From the NCBI RefSeq assembly GCF_052060015.1, contig NZ_JBPODZ010000008.1, forward strand, positions 1 to 64,000: a stretch of DNA of 64,000 nucleotides, read 5' to 3'. The notes under the pieces are model-generated. The model searched no databases. It was given only the letters and a program-made list of their open reading frames with translations, and was not told where the DNA came from. This document shows, one piece after another, positions 17,164-28,516 of this stretch. Both the position numbers and the translations under genes were made by a program. Source of the stretch: Arhodomonas sp052060015 (GTDB lineage Bacteria > Pseudomonadota > Gammaproteobacteria > Nitrococcales > Nitrococcaceae). Every line of letters begins with the position of its first letter. The first letter of the stretch is position 1.

Positions 17164-17193
17164 AAAGGCCGGGTCCGGGACCCGGCCTTTTTT
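17164..17193 (+). terminator. intrinsic terminator after tRNA-Pro
   Basis: AAAGGCCGGGTC (17164-17175) pairs perfectly with GACCCGGCCTTT (17179-17190) around a 3-base loop and runs into six T. It starts 9 bases after the tRNA CCA end. Confidence 0.93.
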
Positions 17194-17292
17194 GTGGAAT
17201 CACCGCCCGGTGTGTGATCCGCGCCACACCCCGCCCGCGTTCTACTCGCCCCTACTGGACAGCACCGGATAGCGTCTGCTGAACTCCGCCGA

Positions 17293-17306
17293 GTGCTTGC
17301 AAGCAC
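17293..17306. promoter_or_regulatory. 14-bp perfect palindrome upstream of the HU-like gene
   Basis: GTGCTTGCAAGCAC is a perfect inverted repeat 72 bases before the HU-like ATG, in the 185-base gap after the tRNA-Pro terminator. The position suits a dimeric regulator site. No regulator is identified. Confidence 0.4.
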
Positions 17307-17378
17307 GCAACGGTGAGGTGCCTACGCGCCTGACCCGCCCAGGATTAGCCCCGACTAACAAAGAATGGAGGGAGCAGC

Positions 17379-17672
17379 ATGAGTCCCGTAATGAACAAGA
17401 ATCAGCTTATCGATGCGGTCCGCGACCGCTGTGACGACGTCCCCCGGAAAACGGTCGCCGAGGTGGTGGATGCGCTGTTCGATACCATCCAGGGCACGGT
17501 CGCCGACGGTACCGACGTGAGCATCACCGGCTTCGGCCGCTTTACCCACAGCGAGCGCGCCGCCCGCACCGGCCGCAATCCCCAGACCGGGGAAACCATC
17601 CGCATCGCCGCCAGCCGCGTCCCCACCTTCCGTCCCGGCAAGGGCTTCAAGGACCAGGTCAACGAGGGCTGA
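17379..17672 (+). CDS. HU/IHF-family DNA-binding protein
   Basis: The 97-residue product has the whole HU fold: MNKNQLIDAVRDRC, helix 2 with VAEVVDALFDTIQ, the beta-arm stretch ITGFGRFTHSERAARTGRNP with the R-N-P tip that inserts into the DNA minor groove, and the FRPGKGFKDQV tail. HU proteins bend and compact DNA. ATG 17379 is preceded by GGAGGGAG five bases away. An ATG at 17391 would give the usual HU N-terminus but has a less suitable site. It is a single gene between a terminator and pilB. HU versus IHF cannot be settled by eye, but the MNKxQLI start favours HU. Confidence 0.92.
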   Translation: MSPVMNKNQLIDAVRDRCDDVPRKTVAEVVDALFDTIQGTVADGTDVSITGFGRFTHSERAARTGRNPQTGETIRIAASRVPTFRPGKGFKDQVNEG

Positions 17673-17813
17673 TCACGCGGCGGCCGGTGCCGCGCCGCCG
17701 GCCACCTCCGCCAGCCGCATCGGCGCCTGTTGATTGAACGCGCGGAGTGCGACGGATTTCCCGGTTCAGCACACCCGGGGACACCGGCCGGGATGTGCGG
17801 CGTTACCAAGCGC

Positions 17814-17842
17814 TTACCACGCGGGCATAGCTGCGTTACAGT
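17814..17842 (+). promoter_or_regulatory. possible pilB promoter
   Basis: TTACCA (17814-17819), a 17-base spacer and TACAGT (17837-17842) each match the sigma-70 consensus at 4 of 6 bases, about 50 bases before pilB. No sigma-54 GG-N10-GC element was seen. This is a weak call. Confidence 0.35.
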
Positions 17843-17895
17843 CGACGTAATGTGGGAAATAACGGCAACGCACCGACGGGGACATAGCAGCGCCG

Positions 17896-19611
17896 ATGGC
17901 CACCGCTAATCCGTCAGGAAAACTCGGGGGACTTGCCGGGCGACTGGTACGCGACGGGCTGCTTTCCGCGGAACAGGCGCAGCAGGCCCTGGCGGCCGCA
18001 CGCGAGGTCGGGCAGCCCTTTGTGACCTACCTCGTCGAGCACCGCCTCGTCCCGGCGTTGCGGATCGCCGCCGCCGGCTCGGCGGAGTTCGGCCTGCCGC
18101 TGTTTGATATCGACGCCATGGATTTCACCAACAGCGCGGTAGCGCTGGTCCGTGAGCGCCTGATCCGCCATCACCGCGCCTTGCCACTGGTACGCCGGGG
18201 CAAGCGCCTCTACGTGGCGGTCTCCGACCCTACCAACCTCCGCGCCCTCGACGAGTTCAAGTTCCACACCGGCCTGATTACCGAGCCGGTGGTGGTGGAG
18301 GACGACAAGCTCGCCTCCGCCATCGAGCGGGCGCTCACCGATTCCGGCGACTCCTTGGCCGACATGGACCTGGACGAAGACCTGGAGAACCTCCAGGTCA
18401 GCGGCGAGGAGGAGGCCGATGAGGACGTCGCCGCCACGGAGGTCGCCAATGACGGGCCGGTGGTGCGCTTCATCAACAAGGTGCTGCTGGATGCCATCAA
18501 CCGCGGCGCCTCCGATATCCACTTCGAGCCCTACGAGCGGGAGTACCGGGTGCGCTTCCGCCAGGACGGGGTGCTACAGACCATGGCCAGCCCACCGGTG
18601 ACGCTGGCCCCCCGCCTGGCGGCCCGCCTCAAGGTGATGTCCCGGCTGGACATCGCCGAGCGCCGGGTCCCCCAGGACGGGCGCATTAAGATGAATCTCT
18701 CCCGACGCCGGGCCATCGACTTCCGCGTGAGCTCGCTGCCCACGATCTACGGCGAGAAGATCGTGCTCCGCATCCTAGACCCGGCGTCGGCACAAATGGG
18801 CATCGAGCAGCTCGGCTACGCCCCGGAGCAAAAGGAGCGCTTCCTCGATTACATCCACAAGCCCTATGGCATGGTGCTGGTCACCGGTCCCACGGGCTCC
18901 GGCAAGACGGTCTCGCTGTATACGGCGCTGAATATCCTCAACACCACGGACCGCAACATCTGTACCGTCGAGGACCCGGTGGAGATCAACGTCACCGGGA
19001 TCAACCAGGTGCACGTCAACCCGAAGGCGGGGCTGACCTTCGCCGGCGCCCTGCGCTCGTTCCTGCGCCAGGATCCGGATGTGGTCATGGTCGGCGAGGT
19101 CCGCGACCTGGAGACCGCCGAGATCGCCATCAAGGCCGCCCAGACCGGCCACCTGGTGCTATCGACCCTCCACACCAACGACGCCCCTCAAACCCTGACA
19201 CGACTGCTCAACATGGGCGTGCCGGGCTATAACATCGCCTCTTCGGTGGGCCTGATCATCGCCCAGCGCCTTGCCCGGCGGCTCTGCAGCCAGTGCAAAC
19301 AGCCCCAGAAGCTGCCCCGGGAGGCCCTGCTGGAGGCGGGGTTCCTGGAGGAGGAGGTGGACAATCTCACGGTGTACGGCCCCAAGGGCTGTGATCAGTG
19401 CGTCGCGGGCTACAAGGGGCGGGTGGGCATCTACCAGGTCATGCCGGTCTCCGAGCGGATGGGCGAGATCATCATGGAGGGGGGCAACTCCATGCAGCTC
19501 GACGAGCAGGCGAAGCGGGAAGGGATCAAGGACCTACGGGGCTCGGGGCTAGACAAGGTGCGCGAGGGCATCACCAGCCTCGAGGAGATCAACCGGGTGA
19601 CGGTGGACTGA
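17896..19611 (+). CDS. pilB: type IV pilus extension ATPase PilB
   Basis: PilB is the cytoplasmic hexameric ATPase that drives pilus extension. The 571-residue product has an N-terminal MshEN-type domain (GLAGRLVRDGLLSAEQAQQA), an acidic linker near residues 155-180 and the GspE-type ATPase core. Walker A is GPTGSGKT at 331-338, followed by the Asp box and the Walker B region FLRQDPDVVMVGEVRD, then a His box. Zinc-binding cysteines are CSQC (464-467) and CDQC (499-502). The MshEN domain in homologues binds cyclic di-GMP, a possible link with the diguanylate cyclase at 55-57 kb. It is followed after 4 bases by pilC. No pilA lies beside it. Confidence 0.96.
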   Translation: MATANPSGKLGGLAGRLVRDGLLSAEQAQQALAAAREVGQPFVTYLVEHRLVPALRIAAAGSAEFGLPLFDIDAMDFTNSAVALVRERLIRHHRALPLVRRGKRLYVAVSDPTNLRALDEFKFHTGLITEPVVVEDDKLASAIERALTDSGDSLADMDLDEDLENLQVSGEEEADEDVAATEVANDGPVVRFINKVLLDAINRGASDIHFEPYEREYRVRFRQDGVLQTMASPPVTLAPRLAARLKVMSRLDIAERRVPQDGRIKMNLSRRRAIDFRVSSLPTIYGEKIVLRILDPASAQMGIEQLGYAPEQKERFLDYIHKPYGMVLVTGPTGSGKTVSLYTALNILNTTDRNICTVEDPVEINVTGINQVHVNPKAGLTFAGALRSFLRQDPDVVMVGEVRDLETAEIAIKAAQTGHLVLSTLHTNDAPQTLTRLLNMGVPGYNIASSVGLIIAQRLARRLCSQCKQPQKLPREALLEAGFLEEEVDNLTVYGPKGCDQCVAGYKGRVGIYQVMPVSERMGEIIMEGGNSMQLDEQAKREGIKDLRGSGLDKVREGITSLEEINRVTVD

Positions 19612-19615
19612 ATAC

Positions 19616-20845
19616 ATGGCGACGAAGGCCGCGAAGCTCACGAGCTTCAACTGGGAAGGGGTCGACCGCAACGGTCGCAAGATCAAGGGCGACAGCCGCG
19701 CGGAGAACGCATCAAACCTGCGGGCCACACTGCGCAAGCAGGGCATCGCGGCACAGCGCATCCGCCGCAAGTCCGCCATCGCCCAGCTCATGGAAGGCGA
19801 GCGTAGCAAACGCATCAAGCCCGGCGACATCGCGGTGCTGATGCGCCAGATGGCCACGATGCTGGACTCCGGCGTGCCCATCGTGCAGGCCCTGGACATC
19901 ATCGGCCGGGGTCACGAGAACCCCAACATGCAGCGCCTGGTCATGGGCATCAAGGACGACGTGGAGTCCGGTACTCCACTGTCGCAATCGCTGGCGAAGT
20001 ACCCCGCCTACTTCGATGAGCTGGTCTGCAACCTCATCGAGGCCGGCGAGCAGGCGGGCGTGCTCGACACCCTCCTCGACAAGATCGCCACCTACAAGGA
20101 AAAGACCGAGTCCATAAAGCGCAAGATCCGCAAGGCGATGTTTTACCCGGCGGCGGTGGTGGCGGTGGCCATCATTGTCACCGGCATCCTGCTGATCTAC
20201 GTGGTGCCGCAGTTCGAATCCCTGTTCCGGGGCTTCGGCGCCGACCTGCCGGCCTTCACCCGCATGGTCATCGACCTGTCCAACTTCACCCGGGACAACT
20301 GGCTCTACATCCTCGGCGCTATCATCATCGCCGCGGTGGGCCTGATCCAGCTGCACAAGCGATCACCACGCTTCCGCCATGGCCTCGACCGGTTCTCCCT
20401 GCGCATCCCGGTGGTCGGGCCCATCCTGCGCAAGGCCGCCATGGCACGTTTCGCGCGGACGCTGTCCACCATGTTCGCCGCCGGCGTGCCCCTGGTGGAC
20501 GCCCTGCATTCCGTCGCCGGAGCCACCGGCAACTCCGTCTACGGCAATGCGGTGCTACGCATGCGCGAGGAGGTGGCCCAGGGCCAGCAACTGCAATGGG
20601 CGACAGAGCAGACCAAACTGTTCCCGCACATGGTGGTGCAGATGATCGCCATCGGCGAGGAGGCGGGCTCACTGGACACCATGCTCACCAAGGTGGCGGA
20701 CTTCTTCGAGGAGGAGGTGGACGCGGCCATCGACAGCCTCTCCAGCCTGCTCGAGCCATTCATCATGGTCATCCTCGGTGTGCTGGTTGGTGGCCTGGTC
20801 ATCGCCATGTACCTGCCGATCTTCAAGCTCGGCCAGGTGATCTGA
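19616..20845 (+). CDS. pilC: type IV pilus inner-membrane platform protein PilC
   Basis: PilC is the polytopic inner-membrane protein on which the extension and retraction ATPases act. The 409-residue product has two T2SF domains, the first around IKPGDIAVLMRQMATMLDSG and the second around MARFARTLSTMFAAGVPLVD, each with the family GE-x-AG motif (EAGEQAG; GEEAGSLD). Three membrane spans are visible: about residues 175-200, 225-245 and the last 25 residues. It has the standard pilB-pilC-pilD order with gaps of 4 and 6 bases. Confidence 0.96.
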   Translation: MATKAAKLTSFNWEGVDRNGRKIKGDSRAENASNLRATLRKQGIAAQRIRRKSAIAQLMEGERSKRIKPGDIAVLMRQMATMLDSGVPIVQALDIIGRGHENPNMQRLVMGIKDDVESGTPLSQSLAKYPAYFDELVCNLIEAGEQAGVLDTLLDKIATYKEKTESIKRKIRKAMFYPAAVVAVAIIVTGILLIYVVPQFESLFRGFGADLPAFTRMVIDLSNFTRDNWLYILGAIIIAAVGLIQLHKRSPRFRHGLDRFSLRIPVVGPILRKAAMARFARTLSTMFAAGVPLVDALHSVAGATGNSVYGNAVLRMREEVAQGQQLQWATEQTKLFPHMVVQMIAIGEEAGSLDTMLTKVADFFEEEVDAAIDSLSSLLEPFIMVILGVLVGGLVIAMYLPIFKLGQVI

Positions 20846-20851
20846 ACCGTC

Positions 20852-21721
20852 ATGGCCGCGCTCGATGTCCTGGCCGCAAGCCCCGGCCTGCAGGGGTTGG
20901 TCGTCCTGGTGGTGGGGCTCGCCGTCGGCAGTTTCCTCAACGTCGTCACCCTGCGCCTGCCGCGCATGCTGGAAGCGGAGTGGGCGGTCCAGTGTGCCGA
21001 GCTCCGGGGCGAGGCACCGCCGGAACGCCCGACGTTCAACCTGCTGCACCCGCCCTCGCACTGCCCCGCCTGCGGGGCGCGGATCCGCGCCTGGGACAAC
21101 ATTCCCGTGCTCGGTTGGCTCCTGCTGCGCGGGCGCTGCCGGGACTGCGGCGCCCGCATCGGCGTGCGCTATCCGGTGGTGGAGGCGGCCACGGCGGTGT
21201 TCTCCCTCATCACCTGGTGGCAGCTCGGTTGGGGGCTCACCGGATTCGCGGGCCTGCTGCTGACCTGGTGGCTCATCGCCCTGACGGTCATCGATCTCGA
21301 CCACTTCCTGCTTCCGGATAACCTCACACTGCCCGGGCTCTGGCTCGGCCTGCTGCTCTCGCTGGTACCGATATTCGCCACCCCTGCGGAGGCGATCATC
21401 GGCGCGGCGGCCGGCTATGGCGTGCTCTGGCTGGTCTATCATGGCTTTCGGGTACTTACCGGCAAGGAAGGCATGGGCTACGGCGACTTCAAGCTCCTTG
21501 CCCTGCTCGGGGCCTGGTTGGGCTGGCAGATGTTACCGCTGATCATCATCGCCTCGTCGGTGGTGGGCGCCGCGGTGGGAATGGCCATGATCGCCGGCCT
21601 CGGCCGCCATCGCGATCAGCCCATTCCCTTCGGTCCATATCTCGCCGGGGCCGGCTGGATCGCCCTCCTCTGGGGTGACACCCTCGTGGACGCCTACCTG
21701 CGCTTCGCGGGGATCGCCTGA
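20852..21721 (+). CDS. pilD: prepilin peptidase / N-methyltransferase PilD
   Basis: PilD cleaves the leader of type IV prepilins in the inner membrane and methylates the new N-terminus. The 289-residue product has about eight membrane spans. The cytoplasmic zinc loop has two CxxC pairs (CPACGARI and CRDCGARI). The catalytic aspartates are in VIDLDHFLLPD and in GMGYGDFKLLALLGAW, the G-x-GD motif of aspartyl prepilin peptidases. Its TGA shares a base with the coaE ATG (TGATG). Confidence 0.97.
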   Translation: MAALDVLAASPGLQGLVVLVVGLAVGSFLNVVTLRLPRMLEAEWAVQCAELRGEAPPERPTFNLLHPPSHCPACGARIRAWDNIPVLGWLLLRGRCRDCGARIGVRYPVVEAATAVFSLITWWQLGWGLTGFAGLLLTWWLIALTVIDLDHFLLPDNLTLPGLWLGLLLSLVPIFATPAEAIIGAAAGYGVLWLVYHGFRVLTGKEGMGYGDFKLLALLGAWLGWQMLPLIIIASSVVGAAVGMAMIAGLGRHRDQPIPFGPYLAGAGWIALLWGDTLVDAYLRFAGIA

Positions 21722-22326
21722 TGTTCACAGTGGGGCTCACCGGCGGGATCGCCAGCGGCAAGTCCACGGTGGCCGATGCCTTCGCCAGCCGCGGCGCCGA
21801 TGTGGTGGACACCGATGTGATCGCCCGCGAGGTGGTGGAGCGCGACACGGAGGGACTCGCGGCCGTGGTGGCCGCCTTCGGCGCGGATATCCTCGATGAC
21901 AGCGGCGCCCTCGACCGCCGGGCCCTGCGGGCGCGTATCTTCGACGACGAGGCGGCACGCCGGCGCCTGGAGGCCATCCTGCATCCCCGGATCGAGGCGG
22001 AGGTACGCCGACGCATTACCGAGAGCCCCGGTCCCTATGTGGTGCTGGTGGTCCCCCTGCTGGTGGAGGCTGGCTGGGACCGCTGGGTGGACCGGGTGCT
22101 GGTGGTGGATGCCGATGAGGATACCCAGATCGCGCGCCTGTGCGCCCGCGACGGGCATACCCCGGAACAGGCCCGGCAGGCCCTCGCCGCCCAGGCCCGC
22201 CGGCAAGATCGCCTCGCCTGCGCCGACGACGTCATCGACAACGATGGCCCCGCGAGTGGTATCGAGGGCGCGGTGGACGCCCTACACCGCCGCTACCTGA
22301 ACCTGGCCTCGGCCCGCAGGGAGTGA
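21721..22326 (+). CDS. coaE: dephospho-CoA kinase
   Basis: CoaE phosphorylates dephospho-CoA in the last step of coenzyme A synthesis. The 201-residue product begins MFTVGLTGGIASGKSTVAD with the P-loop at residues 8-16, and has VVDTDVIAREVV, HPRIEAEVR and VLVVDADEDTQIARL typical of the family. It is directly coupled to pilD, an order common in gammaproteobacteria (pilD-coaE-zapD-yacG). Confidence 0.97.
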   Translation: MFTVGLTGGIASGKSTVADAFASRGADVVDTDVIAREVVERDTEGLAAVVAAFGADILDDSGALDRRALRARIFDDEAARRRLEAILHPRIEAEVRRRITESPGPYVVLVVPLLVEAGWDRWVDRVLVVDADEDTQIARLCARDGHTPEQARQALAAQARRQDRLACADDVIDNDGPASGIEGAVDALHRRYLNLASARRE

Positions 22327-22400
22327 CGCCCGACGGCGACGGGTTGGTGGCATCCACCACGCTGCGTCACAATAGGGGCTCGTTTCGCGAGGCAGGCATC

Positions 22401-23183
22401 ATGAGCGAATCCACCGCGCAGCATATCGTCTACGAGCACCCACTGAACGAGCGGGTACGCACCCTGTTGCGGATGGAATTCCTCTTCGCCCAGGGCCGCT
22501 TCGGCATCGACGGCGATAGCGAGTGGCACAGCCGCTTCGCGGTGGGCACGCTGGTGGATATCGTCGCGCTGCTCTCCCGCGGCGACCTCCGCTCGGAAAT
22601 CCAGAAGGAGCTGGAACAGCTGGTCAGCTCCCTGGAGGCGCTGGAGCAGCGTCCCGGGGTCGACCCCCGGGTGCTCGCCCCGTTACTCGACGAGTGCCGG
22701 GATCTGGCCCAGCGCCTCAGGGCCGCACCACCGGGCATCCCAGCGATCGTCCGCGACAACGAGTTCCTCGCCGCGGTGGCCCAGCGCTCCGGGATCATGG
22801 GCGGCACCTGCGCCTTCGACCTGCCCGGCTACCACCTCTGGCTGAACCGACCACCGCAGCGCCGGCGCGAGGACCTGGAGGAGTGGTACGCGGGCTTCGG
22901 AATACTGCGTGAGGCCACCGGCCGGATCCTGTCGCTGCTGCGTGAGAGCGGCGATCCGCAGATGGAACATGCTGCCGGCGGCAGCTACCAGCGCACCCTC
23001 GAGCGCGGTTCCCCTTACCAGCTGCTACGCGTGCGCCTGCCGGCGGATGCGCCGTACTTCCCGGAGATCAGCGGCAGCAAGCACTTCTGCACCATCCGCT
23101 TCATGGAGCAGCCCAGCGCCACCGAGCGACCCCAGCAGGTGGACGACGACATCGACTTCGAGCTGTCCTGCTGCGCCATATGA
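22401..23183 (+). CDS. zapD: cell division protein ZapD
   Basis: ZapD binds the FtsZ C-terminus and bundles FtsZ filaments at the Z-ring. The 260-residue product starts MSESTAQHIVYEHPLNERVR and contains LLRMEFLFAQ, GGTCAFDLPGYHLWL and a C-terminal FCTIRFMEQ strand, family landmarks. The frame runs open from 22140 through coaE, but ATG 22401 has a GAGG site and the known N-terminus. The stop overlaps yacG by 4 bases. Confidence 0.96.
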   Translation: MSESTAQHIVYEHPLNERVRTLLRMEFLFAQGRFGIDGDSEWHSRFAVGTLVDIVALLSRGDLRSEIQKELEQLVSSLEALEQRPGVDPRVLAPLLDECRDLAQRLRAAPPGIPAIVRDNEFLAAVAQRSGIMGGTCAFDLPGYHLWLNRPPQRRREDLEEWYAGFGILREATGRILSLLRESGDPQMEHAAGGSYQRTLERGSPYQLLRVRLPADAPYFPEISGSKHFCTIRFMEQPSATERPQQVDDDIDFELSCCAI

Positions 23184-23383
23184 GCACCCCCGCCACCGTC
23201 AAATGCCCACACTGCGACCAGCCCGTGGAGTGGTCGGAACGCTCCCCCTACCGGCCCTTCTGCAGCGAGCGCTGTCGGCTCATCGACCTCGGGGCCTGGG
23301 TGGAGGGTGAGCACGCCATCCCCGGCGAACCCGCCCCGGAGGCCTTCAATGACCCACCCCCCGGCCACGAGGACGACTCCTGA
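23180..23383 (+). CDS. yacG: DNA gyrase inhibitor YacG
   Basis: YacG is a small zinc protein that binds GyrB and blocks its DNA binding in Escherichia coli. The 67-residue product has the four-cysteine site CPHC and CSERC (residues 9-12 and 28-32) and the downstream LIDLGAWVEGEHAIPGE segment. It is coupled to zapD by ATGA. The acidic, Pro-rich tail is of normal type. Confidence 0.95.
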   Translation: MSTPATVKCPHCDQPVEWSERSPYRPFCSERCRLIDLGAWVEGEHAIPGEPAPEAFNDPPPGHEDDS

Positions 23384-23406
23384 AGGCCCTTGAGCAGGCC
23401 ACGGCT

Positions 23407-23488
23407 AAACACAGATCGACACCGATAAACGGCCCGATATTCGCGGGAAACGCGCAGGAATCTGCGTCGTTCGGTTTTGATCTGTGGC
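23407..23488. repeat. imperfect palindromic intergenic repeat between yacG and mutT
   Basis: About 20 bases at 23408-23427 (ACACAGATCGACACCGA) are the imperfect inverse of 23470-23488 (CGGTTTTGATCTGTGG read in complement), with a smaller dyad of CGCG-containing arms inside. The motif resembles the dispersed ACAGATxRACACxGATAA repeats seen between genes in many proteobacteria. It lies between two convergent operons and could serve as a transcription end for both. Confidence 0.55.
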
Positions 23489-23510
23489 CTATCTCCGCAA
23501 ACACAGAAAA

Positions 23511-24446
23511 TCATCTGCCCGGCCAAAGGCCGCGGATCGCCGCGATGCCCTGGGCGCGGGCGGCTAGCGCCCGCGGGAGCTCCCCCTCGGACATGCCGCC
23601 GAGGGCGTAGACCGGACGGGGATAGTCACGGATCCAGTCGGCGAAGCGCCCCCAGCCTAGGGGCTCGGCACCGGGGTGGCTGGCAGTGGCCGCCACCGGG
23701 GAGAGCACCACGAAGTCCACATCCAGCGCCAGTGCCCGCTCCAGCTCGGCGGGGTCATGGCAGGAGGCCGCCACCAGCGCGGGACGGGGCCAGGGCCGGC
23801 CGGTGAGCTCGCGCAACTGTGAAGAGCGCAGATGCACTCCGTCGGCGCCCACCCGGGACGCCAACGTCACATCCCCGTTGACCAGGAGCCGGGCGCCGGC
23901 CTCCCGGCAGCGCCCCAACGCCCGCCGCAGGGCATCCACCTCGTCCGCCGGCCGCCGCCACTGCACCAGCCGGATACCGGCCGCGAGGGCGTCATCCAAA
24001 CCCTCGATCAGCCGCCCGATGGGTTCATCCGAGGGGGTGATGAGATAACGCGACGGCAGGCGCACGGCATCCAGGATAGGGAGGTTGGCCGCCGGAAAGC
24101 GGTACTCGCCCAGCCGCTCCGGCACGACCCAGCGCCAGTCCGCCACTTCCAGGGTCCGCGGCTGCCCACCGGTATGCCGGCAATGCCAGACATCCAGCAA
24201 CACGGACCGGTCGTCATAGTCAAAGGGGATGCGCAGGATGCAGCGCTCCGGGGCAGCCGAGATGCCGAGTTCCTCGCGCAGCTCACGGACCAGGGCCGGC
24301 CCTACGCCCTCGCCCCCTTCCACCTTGCCACCGGGGAACTCCCAGAGCCCGCCCTGGTGCAGGGTATCCGGGCGCCGCGAGATCAGTATCCGGCCATCAT
24401 CGCCGTGGACCACGCCCACGGCGACGTGGATCCGTTGGCGCCTCAT
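23511..24446 (-). CDS. MutT-type Nudix hydrolase fused to a thiamine-phosphate-synthase-like domain
   Basis: Residues 1-130 form a Nudix domain with the box GGKVEGGEGVGPALVRELRE ending REELGI, as in MutT, which destroys 8-oxo-dGTP. Residues 135-311 resemble ThiE (VQWRRPADEVDALRRALG; GADGVHLRSSQL; VLSPVAATASHPG), a fusion known from Pseudomonas and relatives. The ThiE part looks degenerate: the ND-D motif reads NGDV and the QLREK-type strand reads QWRRP, so TMP synthesis is doubtful. Its ATG overlaps the argJ stop by 4 bases in secA-argJ-mutT. I am sure of the Nudix part and less sure of the second activity. Confidence 0.9.
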   Translation of the reverse strand: MRRQRIHVAVGVVHGDDGRILISRRPDTLHQGGLWEFPGGKVEGGEGVGPALVRELREELGISAAPERCILRIPFDYDDRSVLLDVWHCRHTGGQPRTLEVADWRWVVPERLGEYRFPAANLPILDAVRLPSRYLITPSDEPIGRLIEGLDDALAAGIRLVQWRRPADEVDALRRALGRCREAGARLLVNGDVTLASRVGADGVHLRSSQLRELTGRPWPRPALVAASCHDPAELERALALDVDFVVLSPVAATASHPGAEPLGWGRFADWIRDYPRPVYALGGMSEGELPRALAARAQGIAAIRGLWPGR

Positions 24447-25660
24447 GAGCGGTAGTCGGCGTTGATCCGGACATAGTCGTAGGAAAGATCGCAGCCGTGG
24501 ACGGTGACCACGGCGTCGCCGCGGCGCAGGTCGACGACCACCGGCACCTCGGTACCCGCCATCCGGCTTGCCGCCTCGGCCTCTTCGTAGCCAGCCACCC
24601 GGCCCCCATCATTGGCGATGACGTAATCACCCAGGGCGATCGCCACCCGTTCGGCGTCCAGGTCCACGATCCCCGCCCGGCCCACCGCCGCCAGGATCCG
24701 GCCCCAGTTGGGATCGCCGGCGAACACGGCGGTCTTCACCAGCGGCGACTCCGCCACGGTGAATCCCACCCGCTCGGCCTCCGCCTCGTCCCGCGCACCA
24801 CGAACGGTGACGATGAGCTCCCGGGTAGCCCCCTCGCCATCACGCACGACGGCCCTTGCCAGGGCCGTAGCCACACGCTGCAGGGCCGCCGCGAAGGCCT
24901 CCCGAGCCACGGGGTCGGAGCCGTCGATGGTGACACCGGCACGGCCGGTGGCCAGGAGCGTGCAGGCATCATTGGTGGAGGTGTCGCCGTCCACCGTGAT
25001 GCGGTTAAAGCTCGACGCCACCGCCGAGCGCAATAGCTCGTCCGCGAGCCCCGCCGGCAATCCCGCATCGGTGGCGATAAAGGCGAGCATGGTCGCCATG
25101 TTCGGGCGAATCATCCCCGAGCCCTTGGCGATGCCCGTGAGCGTCACCGTGCGCCCACCGATCTCGAGGCGTTCGCTCGCCCCCTTGGGCCGCGTATCGG
25201 TGGTGAGGATGGCGGTCGCGGCATCGGCCCAGCGATCGGCGGCGAGTTCCGCCGTCAGGCCCGGCACGGCGTCGACGATCCGCTCCGCCGCCAGCGGTTC
25301 GCCGATGACGCCGGTGGAATACGGCAGCACCGTGGTTACGGACACGCCGGCCGTCTCGGCCACGGCGGCACAGCAGCACCGAGCGTCCTCGATGCCCCGC
25401 GCTCCGGTGCCGGCGTTGGCGTTGCCGGTGTTAATGAGCAGGTAGCGCGGCGCACCGGCAGCCAGGTGCTCCGCGGCGACCCGCACGGGCGCGGCACGGA
25501 AGCGGTTGGCGGTGAACACCGCCGCGGCGGTACCGCCCTCCGCCGCCTCGATCAGCGTGAGGTCCCGTCGGCCGGGCTTGCTCACCCCGGCGGCCGTGGT
25601 AGCCAGACGCACCCCGTCGACGGGATGCAGCACCGGCAAGGCATCGTCCCCCACCGCCAT
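24443..25660 (-). CDS. argJ: bifunctional ornithine acetyltransferase / N-acetylglutamate synthase
   Basis: ArgJ moves the acetyl group from N-acetylornithine to glutamate in the cyclic arginine pathway and may also use acetyl-CoA. The 405-residue precursor cuts itself at the conserved Thr (T190) in KGSGMIRPNMATMLAF to form the two chains of the mature Ntn-type enzyme. Other motifs are NTGNANAGTG and GDPNWGRILAA. It lies 2 bases after secA and overlaps the mutT gene. Confidence 0.96.
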   Translation of the reverse strand: MAVGDDALPVLHPVDGVRLATTAAGVSKPGRRDLTLIEAAEGGTAAAVFTANRFRAAPVRVAAEHLAAGAPRYLLINTGNANAGTGARGIEDARCCCAAVAETAGVSVTTVLPYSTGVIGEPLAAERIVDAVPGLTAELAADRWADAATAILTTDTRPKGASERLEIGGRTVTLTGIAKGSGMIRPNMATMLAFIATDAGLPAGLADELLRSAVASSFNRITVDGDTSTNDACTLLATGRAGVTIDGSDPVAREAFAAALQRVATALARAVVRDGEGATRELIVTVRGARDEAEAERVGFTVAESPLVKTAVFAGDPNWGRILAAVGRAGIVDLDAERVAIALGDYVIANDGGRVAGYEEAEAASRMAGTEVPVVVDLRRGDAVVTVHGCDLSYDYVRINADYRS

Positions 25661-25662
25661 GG

Positions 25663-28416
<2,754 letters not shown>

Positions 28417-28479
28417 AGGGAGTTCTCATCCGAGCTGGGTGCGGAGTGAAAGCGGTACACCGCTTCGCGACAGGGCGTT

Positions 28480-28509
28480 ACTATAGCGTAATCGGCCATG
28501 GATTATCAG
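28480..28509 (-). promoter_or_regulatory. possible secA promoter
   Basis: On the minus strand CTGATA (28509-28504), an 18-base spacer and TATAGT (28485-28480, 5 of 6) precede secA by about 65 bases. A short dyad AAGCGGT/ACCGCTT at 28450-28465 lies in the leader and might act as an operator or leader hairpin. Confidence 0.45.
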
Positions 28510-28516
28510 GTGCGTA

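Noticed and set aside
17679..17703. GC hairpin after the HU-like gene as an intrinsic terminator
   Set aside because: GCGGCG/CGCCGC arms are present, but no T-run follows and such pairs are frequent by chance at this GC content.
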